Source: Acinetobacter sp. TR3
GTDB taxonomy: Bacteria > Pseudomonadota > Gammaproteobacteria > Pseudomonadales > Moraxellaceae
Reading direction: 5' to 3'
Assembly (NCBI RefSeq): GCF_027105055.1
Contig: NZ_CP114264.1
Coordinates: 2,728,001 to 2,792,000, forward strand
Length of the DNA stretch: 64,000 nt
Made by a program: the position numbers and the translations under genes
Part shown: piece by piece, positions 59,598-64,000 of the stretch
Position numbering within the stretch: position 1 is the first letter of the stretch
Layout of the letters: every line of letters begins with the position of its first letter
The notes under the pieces: generated by a model
What the model was told of the DNA's origin: nothing
What the model saw: the letters and a program-made list of their open reading frames with translations, nothing else
The model's database searches: none

Positions 59598-61733
59598 ATG
59601 AATACGATTTTACTGATTCCAACAGGTGAAGGGGTTGGTCTTACATCTGCCTGTTTAGGAATGATCTACGCTTTAGACTGTAAAGGGATTAATGCTGGTT
59701 TTCTTAAACCATTTTCTCAATTAGCAGATTCAACCGTTGATCGCACTGCAACACTTTATCGTCATTTATTTCAACATCAATCTGTTGAACCGATTGCTTA
59801 TGAAAAACTGACGCAACTCCTTGGATCAGGCGAAACAGATGAGCTTCTCGAAGAAGCCGTTGCGCTACATCGTAAAATTTCAGCTCATCATGATGTGATT
59901 ATTGTTGAAGGTCTTGTACCCAATGGGCAAGATCATTTTGCTGGCGAAATTAATGCGGCACTGGCACAGGCACTTGATGCTCAAGTCGTTTTGGTCAGTA
60001 CAGCAGATTTAGCTGACCCACGTAAAACAGCCGAAAAAGTCGATGCACATTTGCGTCAATTCGGAGGTGCTGCATCAGCGCGCACCACAGGCGTTTTATT
60101 TATGCGAACCAAAGGTCTTCCCGATGGTACAGCAGCAATTCCTGTCACACTTGATCCAAGTTTGCGTTTAGATAAGCAAATAGCTGAATTTTCAATACAA
60201 TTACAACGTTACAATCGTTTTATTGGAACAAGTGAATTACCTATCATTGGTTTAGTGCCATTCAGTAATATTCTCAGCGTACCGCGTAGCTTAGATATTG
60301 CTACTGTTGTTAATGGAATTTGGTTAAATGAAGGTGAAGCAAAACAACGCCGTATTTTACATACCAGTTTAATCGCATCTGATATTGAAGCCGAATTACA
60401 TAAATTTGTTGCTGGCGAACTTATCATTAGCGCATCTCAACGTACAGATGCTCTACTTGCAGCAAGTCTTGCAAGTAGTAATGGAATTCCTTTGGCGGGT
60501 TTAGTTTTAACTGAACAGGCTGCTCCAGCCGCGAATATTTTAGAATTCTGCCAAGGTGCTATTAAACAAGGCCTACCGATTTTACACACTTCGCTAGACA
60601 CATTAGAAACAGCACAACGCCTATATCATTTTGGCAATGAAATTCCTGTAGATGATATTGAACGTGCTGAACAAGTGACGCGTTTTGTTTCAAGCCATCT
60701 TGATAATAGTTGGCTCGATCAACATACCCAGAACAACCTGAATCCACGATTATCTCCATCTGCATTCCGCTACGAGCTGGTACAAAAATCGATTGCTGCG
60801 AAAAAACGCATTGTACTACCTGAAGGTGATGAACCTCGTACTGTACAAGCCGCAGCGATTTGCCAATCACGCGGTATTGCTGAATGCATTTTATTAGCGA
60901 AACCTGAAGCTGTTGCTGAAGTTGCTAAAGCGCGTGGTATTCAGCTTCCAGCTGATCTGCAAATTATTGATCCCGATAGTATTCGTGACCAATATATTGA
61001 ACCTATGGTTGAATTACGCAAAGGTAAGTTAGATGCATTACAAGCAAAAGCACAGCTACAAGATACTGTAGTCCTTGGTACGATGATGTTGGCACTTGAT
61101 CAAGTCGATGGCTTAGTATCTGGCGCAATTCATACCACTGCCAATACCGTTCGGCCTGCATTTCAATTGATTAAAACTTCCCCGAACTATTCACTAGTTT
61201 CATCAATCTTCTTTATGTTGTTACCTGATGAAGTTTATGTCTACGGCGATTGTGCAATTAATCCAGATCCAAATGCTGAACAACTTGCTGAAATTGCGAT
61301 TCAATCTGCAGACTCTGCTAAAGCCTTTGGTCTTGATCCACGTATTGCCATGATCAGTTATTCCACAGGTACGTCAGGCGCAGGGGCCGATGTTGAAAAA
61401 GTGGCTGAAGCAACCAAGATCGCCCAACAACGTCGTCCTGATTTACTGATTGATGGGCCTCTACAATACGATGCAGCTTCAGTTGAAAGCGTTGGACGTC
61501 AAAAAGCACCTGAATCTAAAGTTGCAGGTCGTGCCAATGTATTTATTTTCCCTGATCTCAATACTGGTAACACCACCTATAAAGCAGTACAACGTGCAGC
61601 GAATGTGGTGAGTGTTGGCCCAATGCTGCAAGGTCTAAACAAACCTGTGAATGACTTATCTCGCGGTGCTTTGGTTGATGATATTGTATTTACCATTGCC
61701 TTAACGGCGATTCAGGCAAAACAACAAGACTAA
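59598..61733 (+). CDS. pta: phosphate acetyltransferase
   Basis: Interconverts acetyl-CoA and acetyl phosphate. 711 residues, the long form: residues 1-220 are a P-loop/CobQ-like domain (MNTILLIPTGEGVGLTS), 230-340 a DRTGG domain with AGELIISASQRTDALLA, and about 390-711 the PTA_PTB catalytic domain with RIVLPEGDEPRTVQAA and STGTSGAGADVEKV. It follows ackA by 33 bases and is followed by a terminator. Confidence 0.96.
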   Translation: MNTILLIPTGEGVGLTSACLGMIYALDCKGINAGFLKPFSQLADSTVDRTATLYRHLFQHQSVEPIAYEKLTQLLGSGETDELLEEAVALHRKISAHHDVIIVEGLVPNGQDHFAGEINAALAQALDAQVVLVSTADLADPRKTAEKVDAHLRQFGGAASARTTGVLFMRTKGLPDGTAAIPVTLDPSLRLDKQIAEFSIQLQRYNRFIGTSELPIIGLVPFSNILSVPRSLDIATVVNGIWLNEGEAKQRRILHTSLIASDIEAELHKFVAGELIISASQRTDALLAASLASSNGIPLAGLVLTEQAAPAANILEFCQGAIKQGLPILHTSLDTLETAQRLYHFGNEIPVDDIERAEQVTRFVSSHLDNSWLDQHTQNNLNPRLSPSAFRYELVQKSIAAKKRIVLPEGDEPRTVQAAAICQSRGIAECILLAKPEAVAEVAKARGIQLPADLQIIDPDSIRDQYIEPMVELRKGKLDALQAKAQLQDTVVLGTMMLALDQVDGLVSGAIHTTANTVRPAFQLIKTSPNYSLVSSIFFMLLPDEVYVYGDCAINPDPNAEQLAEIAIQSADSAKAFGLDPRIAMISYSTGTSGAGADVEKVAEATKIAQQRRPDLLIDGPLQYDAASVESVGRQKAPESKVAGRANVFIFPDLNTGNTTYKAVQRAANVVSVGPMLQGLNKPVNDLSRGALVDDIVFTIALTAIQAKQQD

Positions 61734-61750
61734 ACTCATATCATTATATT

Positions 61751-61787
61751 AAAGCCATTAACTCGTTCAAAAGTTAATGGCTTTTTT
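61751..61787. terminator. terminator after pta
   Basis: AAAGCCATTAACT / AGTTAATGGCTTT around a loop of about seven bases, then T bases. Confidence 0.88.
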
Positions 61788-61800
61788 ATTTATCCAACAA

Positions 61801-62043
61801 TCAAGCATTTTTTGAAGAATCTATACGCTTTAACTGCGGAATTTTCACAAAGAAAATTGCATTACCACATAAGATTAAGATCACTCCGATCACTGCATTC
61901 ATTTGCCAATGATAATCTTCCCAAACTGTCGAGATCATCAAGGCCACTAAAGGAAATAACTTCGCTTTAAGAAACAGTTTGGCTATAGTCCATCTCAACT
62001 GAGAAAAAACTAAAATCCAAAGCGCACCTTTGGTTGATGCAAT
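61801..62043 (-). pseudogene. C-terminal remnant of a DMT/EamA-like transporter
   Basis: Minus strand encodes about 80 residues with the end of an EamA-type transporter: KLFPLVALMISTVWEDYHWQ and AVIGVILILCGNAIFF, then a stop. Upstream, an in-frame stop occurs at 62044-62046 and the rest of the gene is missing. The final helix and the WQ-AVIG-LIL-GN pattern are typical of DMT exporters. No ribosome site is present. Confidence 0.65.
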
Positions 62044-62099
62044 TTAGATCAAAGGCTTACTTTAGACCTTTAGCCAAATCTAAGCTAAAACTCCCACAT

Positions 62100-62122
62100 T
62101 CATTGCTTTTTGTCATATAATT
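62100..62122 (+). promoter_or_regulatory. possible fumarase promoter
   Basis: TATAAT at 62116-62121 followed by GC-rich TTAGCCCGCC, about 40 bases before the ATG. The -35 is poor. Confidence 0.3.
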
Positions 62123-62161
62123 TAGCCCGCCAGCTAATCGCCCGCTCAAGAGAAATTTGAT

Positions 62162-63685
62162 ATGACAACGATCATCAAACAAGATGACTTGATTACATCA
62201 ATCAAGGATGCCCTGCAGTTTATTTCTTACTATCACCCACAAGACTTCATCCAAGCGATGAGCCGTGCTTACGATCGTGAAGAAAACAAAGCTGCAAAAG
62301 ATGCTATTGCCCAAATCCTGATCAACTCACGTATGTGTGCTGAAGGTCACCGACCAATCTGTCAGGATACAGGGATCGTTAACGTTTTCCTTGAAGTCGG
62401 CTTAGATGTTAAATTTGATTTAACCATGAGCTTGGATGATGCTGTAAACGAAGGTGTACGCCAAGGTTACCTAGAGAACTCAAACGTACTCCGTGCTTCT
62501 GTTTTAGCAGATCCAGCTTTTGGTCGTAAAAATACCAAAGACAATACCCCTGCCGTGATTCACTACAAACTCGTTCCTGGTAATAAAGTTGATATTACCG
62601 TTGCAGCGAAGGGTGGCGGTTCAGAAAATAAATCTAAACTTGCGATGCTCAACCCATCTGATTCAATCGTGGATTGGGTGCTTAAAACTGTTCCAACGAT
62701 GGGTGCAGGTTGGTGTCCACCAGGTATGCTCGGTATTGGTATCGGTGGTACTGCTGAAAAAGCCATGATGCTTGCAAAAGAAGCACTTATGGAAGAAATC
62801 AACATGGACGAATTACTTCGTCGTGGCCCACAAAGCAAAATGGAAGAACTCCGTATCGAGATCTTCGAGAAAGTGAATGCACTCGGTATTGGCGCACAAG
62901 GTCTTGGTGGTTTAACCACAGTACTTGATATTAAAATCAAGGATTACCCATGTCATGCGGCAGGTAAGCCAGTCGGTATGATTCCAAACTGTGCTGCAAC
63001 TCGTCACGCACACTTCCAGTTAGATGGTACAGGTGTTGCACATATCCAAGCACCAAAACTTGAAGACTATCCTGCTGTAACATGGGATTCATCTCAATCG
63101 AAGCGTGTCAACCTTGATACCATTACTCAAGAAGAAATGAATGCTTGGAAGCCTGGTGATACATTACTCCTCAACGGTACTATTTATACAGGTCGTGATG
63201 CTGCACACAAGCGTATGGTCGACATGTTAAATAATGGTGAAGAGCTTCCAGTCGACTTAAAAGGTAAATTCATTTACTACGTGGGTCCAGTCGATCCAGT
63301 TGGCGATGAAGTCGTTGGTCCTGCAGGCCCAACAACCGCAACACGTATGGACAAATTTACCCGTCAAGTCCTAGAGGCAACTGGCTTATTTGGCATGATT
63401 GGTAAAGCAGATCGTGGTCCTGCTGCAATTGAAGCAATCAAAGACAATCAAGCAACATACTTGATGGCTGTTGGCGGTGCTGCGTACCTCGTGTCTAAAG
63501 CAGTTCGTGAAGCTGAAGTCGTTGCTTTTGCAGACTTAGGTATGGAAGCAATCTACAAATTCGTGGTTGAAGATATGCCTGTTTCTGTTGCAGTTGATGT
63601 CAATGGTACTTCAATCCATGCCACTGCACCAAAAATCTGGCAAGCTAAGATTGGTAAAATCCCAGTTGTTGATGCTGCTGGTTAA
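62162..63685 (+). CDS. fumA: class I fumarate hydratase (iron-sulfur)
   Basis: A 507-residue [4Fe-4S] fumarase that hydrates fumarate to malate in the TCA cycle. The N-terminal catalytic half has CAEGHRPICQDTGIVNVF, AKGGGSENKS and GWCPPGMLGIGIGG. The C-terminal half has LLLNGTIYTGRDAAHKRM and VGPAGPTTATRMD. Class I enzymes are oxygen-sensitive. It is a single gene, not split into alpha and beta subunits. A terminator follows. Confidence 0.94.
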   Translation: MTTIIKQDDLITSIKDALQFISYYHPQDFIQAMSRAYDREENKAAKDAIAQILINSRMCAEGHRPICQDTGIVNVFLEVGLDVKFDLTMSLDDAVNEGVRQGYLENSNVLRASVLADPAFGRKNTKDNTPAVIHYKLVPGNKVDITVAAKGGGSENKSKLAMLNPSDSIVDWVLKTVPTMGAGWCPPGMLGIGIGGTAEKAMMLAKEALMEEINMDELLRRGPQSKMEELRIEIFEKVNALGIGAQGLGGLTTVLDIKIKDYPCHAAGKPVGMIPNCAATRHAHFQLDGTGVAHIQAPKLEDYPAVTWDSSQSKRVNLDTITQEEMNAWKPGDTLLLNGTIYTGRDAAHKRMVDMLNNGEELPVDLKGKFIYYVGPVDPVGDEVVGPAGPTTATRMDKFTRQVLEATGLFGMIGKADRGPAAIEAIKDNQATYLMAVGGAAYLVSKAVREAEVVAFADLGMEAIYKFVVEDMPVSVAVDVNGTSIHATAPKIWQAKIGKIPVVDAAG

Positions 63686-63713
63686 AATTTTGCTTTAGTG
63701 CGAAAAAGCACTT

Positions 63714-63745
63714 AAAAAGTGGAGGTTAAATACTTCCACTTTTTT
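63714..63745 (+). terminator. terminator after fumA
   Basis: AAAAAGTGGA / TCCACTTTTT stem with a loop of about 12 bases. Confidence 0.8.
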
Positions 63746-63798
63746 ATTAAATAATATATTAAGCACCCAATAATCAATAAAAAATGAGTCCATAGTTA

Positions 63799-64000
63799 AT
63801 GTCAGGTATATTTTTTAATTACAAAAATGGTTCCATCCAAGTTGAATTTAGTCATGGCGATTGGGATTATATTAGTATTAATATCCACTTATATGGCGAT
63901 ACAGTGGTTACCACGTCATGTGATGAACATTGGAACAAAGGGGAATCCATACAACACACCACTGATAATCTTGATATTCATATGTGGACATCCTCTACAC
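63799..64000 (+). CDS. partial CDS of unknown protein, cut by window end
   Basis: An open frame of 67 codons without a stop, beginning MSGIFFNYKNGSIQVEFSH and continuing GDWDYISINIHLYGDTVVTT. It is polar with no signal peptide. I recognise no family. Composition looks coding, but the ribosome site is weak. Confidence 0.5.
   Translation, partial: MSGIFFNYKNGSIQVEFSHGDWDYISINIHLYGDTVVTTSCDEHWNKGESIQHTTDNLDIHMWTSST

Overview
The window is ordinary core chromosome of an Acinetobacter species. The support is the AT-rich, closely packed gene content, an rRNA operon ordered 16S-tRNA-Ile-tRNA-Ala-23S-5S, a pnt transhydrogenase with a split alpha subunit, and many proteins of a recognisably Acinetobacter type (GacS, MnmC, Orn, a class I fumarase). 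I did not try to fix the species. No integron, prophage, CRISPR array, complete insertion sequence or classical defence island is visible.

Layout. 1-5.9 kb: the hybrid kinase GacS, then a crotonase, a beta-hydroxyacid dehydrogenase and a hydroxypyruvate-isomerase-like protein, then ribosome silencing factor RsfS. 6-12 kb: an ammonium transporter with an unknown partner gene, an SDR oxidoreductase and pntAa-pntAb-pntB. 12-13.2 kb: about 640 bases without a gene, then soxR. 13.2-15 kb: a divergent Rid-family gene and MFS exporter behind a near-perfect SoxR-type promoter. 15-24 kb: orn, rsgA, the rhodanese-grxC-secB operon, an overlapping ada-like/alkB repair pair, a cytochrome b562, coaBC, radC and a bestrophin. 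24-32.5 kb: a PHP phosphatase, yciB, yciI, mnmC, a rhodanese, yajQ, two hotdog proteins, a trxC with a variant active site, and a hydrolase.

32.5-40.7 kb: a large Ig-like-repeat lipoprotein and a complete rRNA operon on the minus strand. The operon has two candidate promoters, processing stems and a strong terminator. 40.7-43 kb: a three-gene yfiR-yfiN-yfiB type cyclic-di-GMP module running away from the rRNA promoters. 43-50.7 kb: a metallophosphoesterase, a phospholipase D lipoprotein, an acyltransferase, a 46-residue membrane miniprotein, hflX, an lrgA/lrgB pair and two tandem DUF2147 genes. 50.7-64 kb: the tail-specific protease Prc, nagZ, a methyltransferase, an alpha/beta hydrolase fused to a PilZ domain, proA, ackA-pta, a transporter remnant, a class I fumarase and the start of an unknown gene cut by the window edge.

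Several genes appear to form functional circuits. SoxR and its operator probably control the Rid protein and exporter. YfiN makes cyclic-di-GMP under control of YfiR and YfiB, and the PilZ-hydrolase is a possible receptor, although it lies 13 kb away. The Ada-like protein and AlkB share alkylation repair. AckA-Pta interconverts acetate and acetyl-CoA. Grx, TrxC, PntAB and the rhodaneses handle thiols and reducing power. I did not find a clearly new multi-gene system. The best leads are the hydrolase-PilZ fusion, the SoxR-driven Rid/exporter unit with a Rid protein lacking the family arginine, and the repeat lipoprotein.
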